A DNA stretch of 37,508 nt from JACNLC01 sp964607375 (GTDB taxonomy: Bacteria; Fidelibacterota; Marinisomatia; SCGC-AAA003-L08; JACNLC01), in contig CAZSJY010000013.1 of NCBI GenBank assembly GCA_964607375.1, positions 1 through 37,508 on the forward strand, given 5' to 3'. Shown here piece after piece: positions 26,562 to 35,216 of the stretch. The notes beneath the pieces are model-generated. The model saw only the letters and a program-made list of their open reading frames with translations, did no database searches and was not told where the DNA came from. How positions within the stretch are numbered: the stretch's first letter is position 1; every line of letters starts with the position of its first letter. The translations under genes and the position numbers were made by a program.

Positions 26562-29500
26562 CTACTTCATTAGTAACATCTTTTTTATTGTACTGAAATT
26601 GTCTGAAGATAGCTTATAAATATACACACCACTGGATACTTTTTCACCACACGAATTTTGTCCATCCCATTGGACTGAATAATATCCAGAAGGTTTAAAT
26701 CCTTCAGCTAAATCAATAATTTTTTGGCCATTCAAACTGTAAACCGAAAGTGATATTTGTGAATCTTCTGGTATCTCAAATCCAATCTCTGTTGTTGGAT
26801 TGAACGGATTTGGATAATTTTGCAATAACACATACGATTCAGGAGTTTCCTTTTCTGTTCGCATGAGGACTGGAGTTAAATCATTCCCAATCATTGCATC
26901 TGCTTCAAATGTAATCTTGTTGTATAAACTAATTTCTTGATTTGCCTTATGATCGAATAATTTGAAATTAACAATTTCATTTGTTTCTCCATAAATCATT
27001 ATATTGATTGTGAAACTGTCATTTAGAGGGAAATGAGTTGGTTTCGCTACTCCACGAATTTCATTATTTACTAATGCAATAAGTTCAAAATCAGAACTTT
27101 TAAAATCGCAATGTGCAGTTAAAGCCATATTGTGTTCAAACAAATGAGGATTTACTTCATAATGAAATTCTCTAAACTCAGATTCTAGCTTAACTAATCC
27201 ACTTGGAGTACTATAAACCAATTGATCTTCAGAGATCATTTCCAACATATAACCATCTCCAGGAATCATAGAATCCAACCCTGAACCACTATACCAACCA
27301 AAATCATTGTAATAATTCGCAAATCCTGATTGGTTTTTGATAAATACTCCGTTTGGTTCGATACTGGATAGAGCATCACTTAAACTATTCGGAGTCTGTG
27401 GTAAATATCCAATCCAATTCCAACCAGTAACTAAATCAATTGGAGTATTTTGATAATTAACTGCAGAACCATTAATGGTAAATACAGCATCAGAAATCAT
27501 TTCTATCATATACATTTGTTTAGTATCAATTTCTGTTAAACCTGAACCACTATACCAACCAAAATCATTGTAATAATTCGCAAATCCTGATTGCCCTTTG
27601 ATAAATTCCGCACTGCCTTGAATTGATAACAATACTGCATCCAAACTCATATCATCTGTGGTTAGATTGACAGAAAACCAATTCCATCCCGACATAAAAT
27701 CTAAATTCATTTCTGAACCTGATATTGCATGAAGATCATAAGGAGATAAATTGTCCCCTACTACATCATCGTTTATAAAAGTTATGGTTTCTTCTACATT
27801 GTTAAATATCAAGTCTTCAGAATAATCGTAAGCTTTGAATGTTACTGTCTCTCCATAAATATCTCCATATATCATCATGTTTACAGGATAGTACTCAGTT
27901 ATTGGAAAATAAGTTGGGTAAGCGATTCCTCTGCAGTCATCTCCAACAAATGCTCCTACAATGTCATTATTATCTAAGGATAATTCTCCATCAAAAAATA
28001 TGTACGATGTAAGTGCCATATTGAATTCGTAACTTGCAAAATCAACTTCCCAATTTGGATAATTAGGAGGAAAATCATCATTTGTTGAGATATAATCAAC
28101 TTTTGTTTCAGTATCTGATAATCCGTTCCCATCAGTTACAGTTAAACTTACTGTAAAATTACCAGCTTCATTAAAAGTGTGCATTGGATATCGAAGAGTA
28201 CTAGAACCTCCATCACCAAAATCCCAAAACCAATTTGTAATTTCGTTGTTTCCTGGTATTGACAAATCTTCAAAAAATATTGTAAATGGAATACATCCAC
28301 TTGTGTCATCAGCTTCAAATTCTGCTACTGGAGGAGTTTGTTGATCAAAACCATAACCACTCACAGTTAGGTAATTGAGAGAATGATTGCTATCATTACT
28401 TGTAATTGACACATTCCCATTATAGGTTACTTCATAAAGTGGTGCAAATGTCAAATCGAATTCTTGAGAATTGCCAGCAGTAATAGAATAATTGTTAGCT
28501 GAAGCTGAATATCCAGTTGGAGTAGAAATACTTCCGTTTAAAGTTGCATCACCTGTATTAGATATTGTAAACTGTTGAACAGATGTTTCACCGAGTGCAA
28601 CTTCTCCAAATGCTAAACTAGTTGGATTAAGATCAAACTCCGGTACAGGTGGAATTTCTGTTGGGGGAAAGATGATATAATCTACCCAACCACAATCAGA
28701 ACCATCACTTACAGAGCCATCTTTCTCGAATGTCCATTTAAATGTATGATTTCCTGTGCTAACAGAGTAAGACTGCTCAGCCCATGAAACTTCACCACTC
28801 CAGCTATCTCTTTCAGAGCCATCTATATAGAATTTCAGATAATCATAATTGCTTTCGGATGAAACTTTTCTGAAAAATGAAATTTCACCTGATGATGTTA
28901 CATTCATTGAAATTGACATAGATGATGTTTGATTATCAGAGATATTGCCTGATTTTGCACTATTAGAGCCATCGTAAGATTCACTGCTGGTTATTGTCCA
29001 ATTTGAGTTTCCGCTAAAATCCCAGTCAGCACTAAATCCACCTTCAAAACTTTCTGCATTGGATTCAAACAAAGTAAAATAAAATTCGTTATTTTCTTCT
29101 GTAATCTGTACTGTTTGTGAAACTGTTGCATAGTTTGCTTTTGAAACTCTGATTGTATAAGTATCTTCCATAATGTTGAGGAGTGTAAAATCTCCATTGC
29201 TGTTTGTAGTAACAGGTGAAATTGGAGTGTCAACTAGCTCTACTGTTGCACCTTGAATTGGTAAACCGGAATCTCCATCCATTACATTTCCACTTACATT
29301 TACAGTTTGTGCTTGATCCAACACAACATCAACAACAGTTATATTTCCGCTTGACACATAAACATTATTTACGGTTTGAGAAATATATCCAAACGAAGAA
29401 ATTAGTAAATCGTAATTCCCTGAAGAAATCATTCTGTGATAATTTCCAACTTCCGGATCTGTAAATACATGAGAATTATCAAAGTCGTGACCTGTAATTT

Positions 29501-30701
29501 CGATTGTTGCATTTAATGGTGTACCACTTTCGTTTGTAACAATTCCTCTGATACCAAACAAAGTTTCTTCTATGTAAGACAAAAATGAGTCTTTATTGTA
29601 ATTCCAATGTGCAAGAAGTTCATTTTCAGGAAGTAGTTTTTCGTTTGACAACTCTAGTGTCATTTCTCTGCACCCTTGAAAATAATTCATATAATCTTGT
29701 CTACCTCCGTCAATTGAGTACCAATCATAACCGTTTGTAATCCCATCGTCAAAACTATTCATATATCCAGAAGGACTGTTACTCTGAGCTTCATCGGCAT
29801 AAGTATGAGATACATCCTGCCACCAATCATCATCAGCGTGTCGTTGAGACCAAGTATCCCAAGGATAATTCACAACTTCAGCTCCGCTATGCAAATTTGA
29901 TGATAGAATGAAATTATGCTCATCAGCTAACTCCATAAATGCTAAAGTTTCAGGTTGCCAACTATTTCCATCAGGATGTTGACCATCTTGAGGGTCTGGA
30001 TAATTTCTATTTAGGTCAACTCCATTTGCATTAGATCTAGTTGCTCCCCAAACAGAATTATTCCCAGAATTATAAGTGCCATCGGGATTTGACAAGGGAT
30101 TGATCCATATTTCTGCATTTTCAACTAAATTTGTTACTTGAGAATCAGTTCCATAATTTGACAGAAGATAATCAATTAGACGAAGCATTAGAACATATCC
30201 TACAAGTTCATCTCCATGCATAGTTGAAGTATATAGAAATTCTGGTTCGTTTTCGTTGGTGTTAACATTATCTGATATTTTAGCAATCAAAAGTTCCCTA
30301 CCTTCAACGGATGATCCAATATTTTCTACTACACATAAATCAGGATAATCATCTGCAAATTGGTACATCATACTTACATAAGTTGAGTAGGTTGGATAAG
30401 AATCCCAATCTCGCATTTGATCTTTCGATGTAGACATCTTAGGTTCAATTACAGTGCTTGGAGCTGGTAAGATCTCATAATCATATCCAAGTTTTGCAAA
30501 TTCTGCAAATTCTATATCATTTGCATAAGCATAAATATTCAAACCATCATGGTGATGATCAATTGAAATAATTTTGCTTAACCTATTAAGTTCTTTATAC
30601 GATTGAACCGAAAATTTAAAGTATTTTTCTGTATTACTTTCAGCGATCAGAATCGTAAATGCCATAAGTATATTGATAATTAGATATATTCGTGATTTCA
30701 T
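26562..30701 (-). CDS. Secreted M14 zinc carboxypeptidase, large multi-domain, T9SS tail
   Basis: 1379 residues; ATG at 30701 behind AAAGGA. Signal peptide about 1-20; propeptide about 25-90; M14 domain about 100-380 with zinc ligands His162/Glu165 (MHGDE) and His271 (NLHSGA), Arg232 in DLNRNYP and catalytic Glu350 in MTLELSNEK. These motifs are closer to the carboxypeptidase E/D (M14B) branch than those of its neighbour. Then come two carboxypeptidase-regulatory domains (about 384-463 and 467-548), a jelly-roll (about 555-680), an ASH/Hydin-like domain (about 690-785), a PKD domain (about 791-872, WDFGDGG), an ECRGVA module (about 880-992), GWNW-A at 1005, GWNW-B at 1093, a second ECRGVA module (about 1180-1283) and a T9SS sorting domain (about 1293-1379). 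A GTTAC pair lies upstream. Confidence 0.92.
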   Translation of the reverse strand: MKSRIYLIINILMAFTILIAESNTEKYFKFSVQSYKELNRLSKIISIDHHHDGLNIYAYANDIEFAEFAKLGYDYEILPAPSTVIEPKMSTSKDQMRDWDSYPTYSTYVSMMYQFADDYPDLCVVENIGSSVEGRELLIAKISDNVNTNENEPEFLYTSTMHGDELVGYVLMLRLIDYLLSNYGTDSQVTNLVENAEIWINPLSNPDGTYNSGNNSVWGATRSNANGVDLNRNYPDPQDGQHPDGNSWQPETLAFMELADEHNFILSSNLHSGAEVVNYPWDTWSQRHADDDWWQDVSHTYADEAQSNSPSGYMNSFDDGITNGYDWYSIDGGRQDYMNYFQGCREMTLELSNEKLLPENELLAHWNYNKDSFLSYIEETLFGIRGIVTNESGTPLNATIEITGHDFDNSHVFTDPEVGNYHRMISSGNYDLLISSFGYISQTVNNVYVSSGNITVVDVVLDQAQTVNVSGNVMDGDSGLPIQGATVELVDTPISPVTTNSNGDFTLLNIMEDTYTIRVSKANYATVSQTVQITEENNEFYFTLFESNAESFEGGFSADWDFSGNSNWTITSSESYDGSNSAKSGNISDNQTSSMSISMNVTSSGEISFFRKVSSESNYDYLKFYIDGSERDSWSGEVSWAEQSYSVSTGNHTFKWTFEKDGSVSDGSDCGWVDYIIFPPTEIPPVPEFDLNPTSLAFGEVALGETSVQQFTISNTGDATLNGSISTPTGYSASANNYSITAGNSQEFDLTFAPLYEVTYNGNVSITSNDSNHSLNYLTVSGYGFDQQTPPVAEFEADDTSGCIPFTIFFEDLSIPGNNEITNWFWDFGDGGSSTLRYPMHTFNEAGNFTVSLTVTDGNGLSDTETKVDYISTNDDFPPNYPNWEVDFASYEFNMALTSYIFFDGELSLDNNDIVGAFVGDDCRGIAYPTYFPITEYYPVNMMIYGDIYGETVTFKAYDYSEDLIFNNVEETITFINDDVVGDNLSPYDLHAISGSEMNLDFMSGWNWFSVNLTTDDMSLDAVLLSIQGSAEFIKGQSGFANYYNDFGWYSGSGLTEIDTKQMYMIEMISDAVFTINGSAVNYQNTPIDLVTGWNWIGYLPQTPNSLSDALSSIEPNGVFIKNQSGFANYYNDFGWYSGSGLDSMIPGDGYMLEMISEDQLVYSTPSGLVKLESEFREFHYEVNPHLFEHNMALTAHCDFKSSDFELIALVNNEIRGVAKPTHFPLNDSFTINIMIYGETNEIVNFKLFDHKANQEISLYNKITFEADAMIGNDLTPVLMRTEKETPESYVLLQNYPNPFNPTTEIGFEIPEDSQISLSVYSLNGQKIIDLAEGFKPSGYYSVQWDGQNSCGEKVSSGVYIYKLSSDNFSTIKKMLLMK

Positions 30702-30782
30702 AAACTATTCCTTTATCATTTTATTAATTTATTTCTCGATTTAAAATACTCCGAGGTAACCATAATTACCAATAATTTTAAT

Positions 30783-30797
30783 GTAACACTAAGTTAC
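30783..30797 (-). promoter_or_regulatory. GTAAC-N5-GTTAC pair upstream of the 26562-30701 gene
   Basis: Minus-strand GTAACTTAGTGTTAC followed by ATTAAAATT, 82-96 bases upstream of ATG 30701. Same spacing and distance as the pairs at 4110-4124 and 10624-10638; here the half-sites also form an inverted repeat. Confidence 0.3.
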
Positions 30798-30865
30798 AGG
30801 ATTTCATATTTATCATAACAAACTAGATATGTGTTATTATACACATTTTTTGAAAAATTCAACCC

Positions 30866-31088
30866 TGTAGGAATAACACCTACAAGTCAATAAGAAATAT
30901 ACCTATTCGGAAGAAGAAAATAGTATCTTTAATATATCCTTGTTGTTTGATCCTTGAAATACAGTATTTGTTTCTGTGCTTTCTGCCGTCTCTTTCTTTA
31001 AGGCAAAGTGATAGGCACCGTCAGGTTGTTCTCTTCAATTACACCTGACGAAATATAAAAAAGAGCAGATTTAAATCTGCTCTTTTTT
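30866..31088 (+). ncRNA. Candidate structured RNA or asnA leader in a 509-base gap
   Basis: The gap 30702-31210 holds no protein gene. On the plus strand there are hairpins at 30866-30884 (TGTAGG/CCTACA), at 30976-31018 (GTGC/GCAC outside TGCC/GGCA) and at 31019-31050 (CGTCAGGT/ACCTGACG), then a strong terminator at 31057-31088. Only minus-strand coding DNA lies to the left, so a plus-strand terminator here needs its own transcript: a small RNA, or an attenuated leader of asnA. Short complementary ends (TATAT near 30934 and ATATA near 31053) could close a multi-branch fold. I do not recognise a known riboswitch, SRP or 6S signature. Both ends are uncertain. Confidence 0.35.
31057..31088 (+). 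terminator. Strong symmetric terminator hairpin
   Basis: 32-base perfect palindrome, arm AAAAAAGAGCAGATTT, followed by T on the plus strand and preceded by A runs, so it could work in both directions. It ends 122 bases before the asnA start. Confidence 0.8.
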
Positions 31089-31210
31089 TGTTTACTGTGA
31101 TGTAAATAATAATTTATTTTTCGGTATATAAATTGGTAATTTATCGGATAATTTATACACATATTTTATTACTTTTGAAACTAAAACAATACTTGTAAAA
31201 GGAGATAAAA

Positions 31211-32347
31211 ATGGATAAAAGTACTATTGTAGCTAGAGATTTGGCAGGGCCAGGAATTGGTACCTACGAAGAAGTGGAACAAGTTCTTCCAAAGAACTAT
31301 ACTTCAATTCTTAATCCTAAAGAAACTCAAATTGCTATCACAGCTGTAAAAGATTATATTGAAAAAGGACTTTGTGAAGAGCTCAATTTAATTCGAGTTA
31401 CAGTACCTCTAATTGTTGATAAAGATAGCGGAATGAACGATTATCTTGATAGAGATGGTTCGCGAACTCCAATTGATTTTCAATGTGGGCTTGGATTAGA
31501 CAAAAAGATTGATGGTCAAGTTGTTCAGGCTGCTACCAAATGGAAAAGATGGGCATTGCAACAGTTTGGTTTGGATATTGGAGAAGGGCTTTACACAGAT
31601 ATGCACGCTGTGCGAAAAGACTATTTTCTTGATCACGACCATAGTTCTTATGTTGATCAATGGGACTGGGAACAAGTTATCACAGAAAAAGAACGAACTT
31701 TAGATTATCTAACAGATGTTGTGAAGAAAATCTGGAAAGTTCTAAAGGGGGCAGAAACTCATGTTCAAGAATTATATCCTCAACTAAAAACTGATGAACA
31801 TCCAAATCTACCAGATGAACTTACTTTCTTACATGCAGAAGAAATTTTGGATATGTTCCCAGATTTACCACGAAAAGCTCGTGAAACTCGTATTTTGCAA
31901 GACTATCCTGCAGTATTCATATATGGAATCGGTTGGACTTTGCGAGATGGTTATCCTCACGAAATGCGTGCTCCTGATTATGATGATTGGGTAAGTGAAA
32001 CAGTTTCTGCAGATGGAAAACCAATGCACGGCTTGAATGGTGATATTTTGGTTTGGAATTCATTAACTGAAAGACGACACGAATTGACTTCAATGGGTGT
32101 TAGAGTAAACAAAGAAACACTCAAACAACAATTGGAAATTACCAATCAATTGGATTTCTTGGAAATGCCATATCACAAGGCAATAATGAATGATGAAATT
32201 CCACTAAGCATTGGTGGTGGTATCGGGCAATCACGAGTTTATCAATTGTTGCTTAAAAAAGCTCATATTGGTGAAGTAAGTGTTACAGTATGGCCACAGA
32301 TATTAAAAGATATCTGTAAGAAAAAGAACATCCATGTTCTTGAGTAG
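31211..32347 (+). CDS. asnA: Aspartate-ammonia ligase (asparagine synthetase A)
   Basis: 378 residues; ATG behind AAAGGAGAT. It makes asparagine from aspartate, ammonia and ATP in the cytoplasm. The class II aminoacyl-tRNA-synthetase-like core is well conserved: KWKRWAL at 110-116, GEGLYTDMHAVR at 124-135, YVDQWDWEQV at 148-157, RAPDYDDW at 253-260, GLNGDILVWN at 274-283, SSMGIRV-like TSMGVRV at 293-299 and motif 3-like GGGIGQSR at 335-342. It is about 50 residues longer than the E. coli enzyme, mainly through an N-terminal extension and small insertions. It stands alone on the plus strand between the structured gap and a terminator shared with cydB. Confidence 0.96.
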   Translation: MDKSTIVARDLAGPGIGTYEEVEQVLPKNYTSILNPKETQIAITAVKDYIEKGLCEELNLIRVTVPLIVDKDSGMNDYLDRDGSRTPIDFQCGLGLDKKIDGQVVQAATKWKRWALQQFGLDIGEGLYTDMHAVRKDYFLDHDHSSYVDQWDWEQVITEKERTLDYLTDVVKKIWKVLKGAETHVQELYPQLKTDEHPNLPDELTFLHAEEILDMFPDLPRKARETRILQDYPAVFIYGIGWTLRDGYPHEMRAPDYDDWVSETVSADGKPMHGLNGDILVWNSLTERRHELTSMGVRVNKETLKQQLEITNQLDFLEMPYHKAIMNDEIPLSIGGGIGQSRVYQLLLKKAHIGEVSVTVWPQILKDICKKKNIHVLE

Positions 32348-32371
32348 ATTTAACTAACTTACATAAAAGAA

Positions 32372-32403
32372 AAAATCCCCATTCCATAAGGTTTGGGGAT
32401 TTT
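32372..32403. terminator. Bidirectional terminator between asnA and cydB
   Basis: 10-base arms AAAATCCCCA / TGGGGATTTT with a 12-base loop; T-rich on both exits (TTTTATTTTA on plus, TTTTTCTTTT on minus). It lies between the converging stops at 32347 and 32429. Confidence 0.85.
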
Positions 32404-32428
32404 ATTTTAGTATAAAATCTTTTCTTCA

Positions 32429-33448
32429 CTAATAAGACTCATCAACTTTAGTTTTACCCCAAAATATTTTGTAGATAAAAATAGTATAACCAATTACAAG
32501 TGGCATTCCAATTAGCGAAATGATGAACATTACCAAAAGCGTTGGTTGTGTTGATGATGCATTGTAAATCGTTAAGCTTTGACTCAAATTCCTAATGTTT
32601 GGTACTAATTTTGGGAACATACCAACAGCTGTAATTCCAATCAATCCAATAATGGTTATTGAAGAAGCTAAAAACACTTTCCATTCCTGTTTATCAGAAA
32701 GAGTGATAGGAATGAAAATTATAGAAGCAAAAAGTAAAATCAAAAAAGACCAGAAAATTGGATTTTCTATCATTCCATCAAACAAATATCCAGCTTCAAA
32801 AAATGTGTAGATTGTTGCAATGACGAACAAGCAAACAAATACCATCCACGATTTAGATGCAATACCTTTCACTCTAGTTTGTAATTCACCATCTGTTTTA
32901 AGGACAAGATAAATTGCACCGTGTGTTAAAAACATTACTAATGTTAATAATCCAATCAAAATTGCATATGGATTTAACAAATCAAAAAATGAACCTATAA
33001 AAATTTCATCTTCCAATGGAATTCCTCGCATAATGTTTCCTACAGCAACACCAAATAAAATTGCAGGAAGAAGGCTTCCAAATCCAAATGCAAAATCCCA
33101 AACAGAACGCCATTTATTAGATTCTACGTGACCTCTAAATTCTATGGCAACTGCTCGTAAAATTAACCCCAACAGAAGTAACATAAATGCAATATAGAAT
33201 CCGCTAAATACCGTTGCATAAACAATTGGGAACGCTGCAAATAAAGCACCACCGCCTGTTAGTAACCAAACTTCATTTCCATCCCAAACCGGTCCAATTG
33301 AGTTGATGTAAATTTTTCTCTCATCTTCAGATTTTGTGAACAAATACAAAATACCAACACCAAGATCAAATCCGTCTAAAACAGCATAACCTGCTGCAAG
33401 TAATCCAAACAATATAAACCATATAATTTGTAAAGTTTCTAAACTCAT
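32429..33448 (-). CDS. cydB: Cytochrome bd ubiquinol oxidase subunit II
   Basis: 339 residues, a normal length for the family, with about eight to nine membrane segments. The N-terminal signature DGFDLGVG (25-32) and the following WDGNEVWLLTGGGALFAAFP are typical of CydB. It pairs with CydA in the high-affinity terminal oxidase that reduces oxygen to water with quinol. Its ATG overlaps the cydA stop by one base (TAATG) and has AAGGAGG upstream. No small cydX-like frame is seen between its stop and the terminator. Confidence 0.95.
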   Translation of the reverse strand: MSLETLQIIWFILFGLLAAGYAVLDGFDLGVGILYLFTKSEDERKIYINSIGPVWDGNEVWLLTGGGALFAAFPIVYATVFSGFYIAFMLLLLGLILRAVAIEFRGHVESNKWRSVWDFAFGFGSLLPAILFGVAVGNIMRGIPLEDEIFIGSFFDLLNPYAILIGLLTLVMFLTHGAIYLVLKTDGELQTRVKGIASKSWMVFVCLFVIATIYTFFEAGYLFDGMIENPIFWSFLILLFASIIFIPITLSDKQEWKVFLASSITIIGLIGITAVGMFPKLVPNIRNLSQSLTIYNASSTQPTLLVMFIISLIGMPLVIGYTIFIYKIFWGKTKVDESY

Positions 33449-34770
33449 TATGAAACCTCCTTAATAGTCGGGCCCTTTTTGATTTCCCTAAACAGAAGAT
33501 ACAAATATGCTCCACCAAGAAGTAAATATATCAATCCGAACATTATAATTGAAAAAATAATTTCACCGCTAGATACAATTGTTGAAACAGCATCTTTTGT
33601 GCGCATCACATTGTAAACTATCCAAGGTTGTCGTCCAACTTCTGCTGATATCCAACCTAATTGAATAGCAACCATCGGAAGTGGAATTGACCAAACTAAA
33701 ACCCTAAGTAACCAATTTGTTGTATATAACTTACCACCTCTTAGTAAATACACTGCTAATGCCATTAATATAATAAAAAATACTCCAAGTCCAGCCATTA
33801 TATGAAATGAGAAAAATGTCAATCCAAATTGTGGTAAATCTTCTTCTGCGAATTCGTTCATTCCTTGTACTACAAAACCTTTGGGTAATAATGCACTCAT
33901 TAAACCTGGAATTTCAATTCCTCCTGTAATTTGACGCTTCCCATTTTCGTCGTAGGTTGGTAGTCCAATAATTAACAAAGATGCATTATCGGTAGTTTCC
34001 GTAATTCCCTCAATTGTGGCAAATTTTGCAGGTTGAGTTTCTGCAACTTGTACCGCGTGTTCGTGTCCTAAAGGATACAATTCCAATACAGAGGTTACAA
34101 ATCCAATGATGACAGCGATCTTTAATGATTTTTTCATAAGTGTAACCTGTTTATTTTTTGAAATGAGATAAGCAGAAATTCCTGCTACAAAAAATGCTCC
34201 CATTATCAAGGCAGAATCAACTGTGTGCAAAAATCTAATCATAGTTGATGGATTAAAAACTGCTTCTGCAAAACTTGTAAGTTCTGCACGACCATTTCGC
34301 AAGATAAATCCAGCTGGTGTTTGCATCCAAGAACCAGCAACTATAATCCAAAATGCTGAAATTGTTGCACCAACCGCAACCATAAAACCAGAAAACCAAT
34401 GTACACCCTTAGAAACACGGTTTCGTCCAAAAAGATATAATCCAAGAAATGTAGATTCTAAGAAAAATGCAAACACTCCTTCAGCTGCCAATGGTGCACC
34501 GAAAATATCTCCCACAAATTTGGAATATTCTGCCCAATTTGTACCGAATTGGAATTCCATTACTATACCAGTTGCAACTCCAATTGCAAAAGTAAGTGCA
34601 AGCAATTTCCCAAAGAATATAGCAATTTGAATATACTTTGTGTTATTCTTTTTCCAACCAATAGTCTCGAATAAAACTAGAATCCAAGCCAAACCAATCG
34701 AAATTGGTGGAAAAAGAAAATGGAATCCAATAGTAATTGCAAATTGAATTCTAGCGAGCATAACTTCCAT
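33448..34770 (-). CDS. cydA: Cytochrome bd ubiquinol oxidase subunit I, short Q-loop type
   Basis: 440 residues; ATG at 34770 behind AGGAG, preferred to the internal Met4. Visible heme and proton-path residues: His17 (heme b595/d side), Glu97 and Glu105 (AAEGVFAFFLEST), His182 (RFLHTVD) and Met325 (SFHIMAGLG) of heme b558, plus the GRQPW signature at 379-383. The Q-loop between about 235 and 315 lacks the long insertion of the E. coli enzyme (about 520 residues), so this is the short form found in many FCB bacteria and Firmicutes. Second gene of an rrf2-cydA-cydB operon, 15 bases after the regulator. Confidence 0.96.
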   Translation of the reverse strand: MEVMLARIQFAITIGFHFLFPPISIGLAWILVLFETIGWKKNNTKYIQIAIFFGKLLALTFAIGVATGIVMEFQFGTNWAEYSKFVGDIFGAPLAAEGVFAFFLESTFLGLYLFGRNRVSKGVHWFSGFMVAVGATISAFWIIVAGSWMQTPAGFILRNGRAELTSFAEAVFNPSTMIRFLHTVDSALIMGAFFVAGISAYLISKNKQVTLMKKSLKIAVIIGFVTSVLELYPLGHEHAVQVAETQPAKFATIEGITETTDNASLLIIGLPTYDENGKRQITGGIEIPGLMSALLPKGFVVQGMNEFAEEDLPQFGLTFFSFHIMAGLGVFFIILMALAVYLLRGGKLYTTNWLLRVLVWSIPLPMVAIQLGWISAEVGRQPWIVYNVMRTKDAVSTIVSSGEIIFSIIMFGLIYLLLGGAYLYLLFREIKKGPTIKEVS

Positions 34771-34785
34771 TATTTTCTCCTATAT

Positions 34786-35211
34786 TTAAGTTAAGTCTGA
34801 TTCATTTATTATGAACTCTGACAAATAAGTTTTTGATAATGTGTTAATGATATTATGTTCCATTTTCTTCCAAAACAAGTGGATTTTACAAAATGAAATC
34901 AAAGGACAAACACTTGAATTTACTAAACATTCATTTATTGTTGAATTAAATCCTATTGCTTTAAGAATATCAAGAAACGAAATCGAATTCGGATTATTAA
35001 CCAATTTTACTCCACCGTTTCTGCCCCTTACAGAATTAACAATTCCTCCAATTTTGAGTTTATGAATTATTTTTGATGCTACTGGTTTTGATAGAGAAAG
35101 ACGAGTAGCGATATCAGAGATCGCTCTGAATCCATTATGAAATTCTGAAGCTAAAAACGCTGAAATTCGAATTGCGTAATCATCTTCTCTTTTAACAAAA
35201 CTATGAATCAT
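34786..35211 (-). CDS. Rrf2-family Fe-S transcription regulator of the cyd operon
   Basis: 141 residues, typical length. Winged helix-turn-helix about 12-70 (ISDIATRLSLSKPVASKIIHKLKIGGIVNSVRGRNGGVKL) with the RGxxGGxxL wing of the family. Three cysteines at 95, 102 and 108 (CLVNSSVCPLISFC; C-X6-C-X5-C) are placed like the cluster ligands of IscR and NsrR, so it probably senses oxygen, nitric oxide or redox state through an Fe-S cluster. It heads the transcript with cydAB, which suggests it controls respiration under low oxygen or NO stress. No strong ribosome-binding site precedes ATG 35211, and a candidate operator overlaps the leader. Confidence 0.9.
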   Translation of the reverse strand: MIHSFVKREDDYAIRISAFLASEFHNGFRAISDIATRLSLSKPVASKIIHKLKIGGIVNSVRGRNGGVKLVNNPNSISFLDILKAIGFNSTINECLVNSSVCPLISFCKIHLFWKKMEHNIINTLSKTYLSEFIINESDLT

Positions 35212-35216
35212 AATAC

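Noticed and set aside
30827..30850. ATGTGT/ACACAT hairpin followed by six T on plus, as a terminator
   Set aside because: No plus-strand transcript ends there, the stem is short and AT-rich, and the same bases offer TATAAT on the minus strand as a possible -10 box of the 26562-30701 gene. Neither reading is strong.
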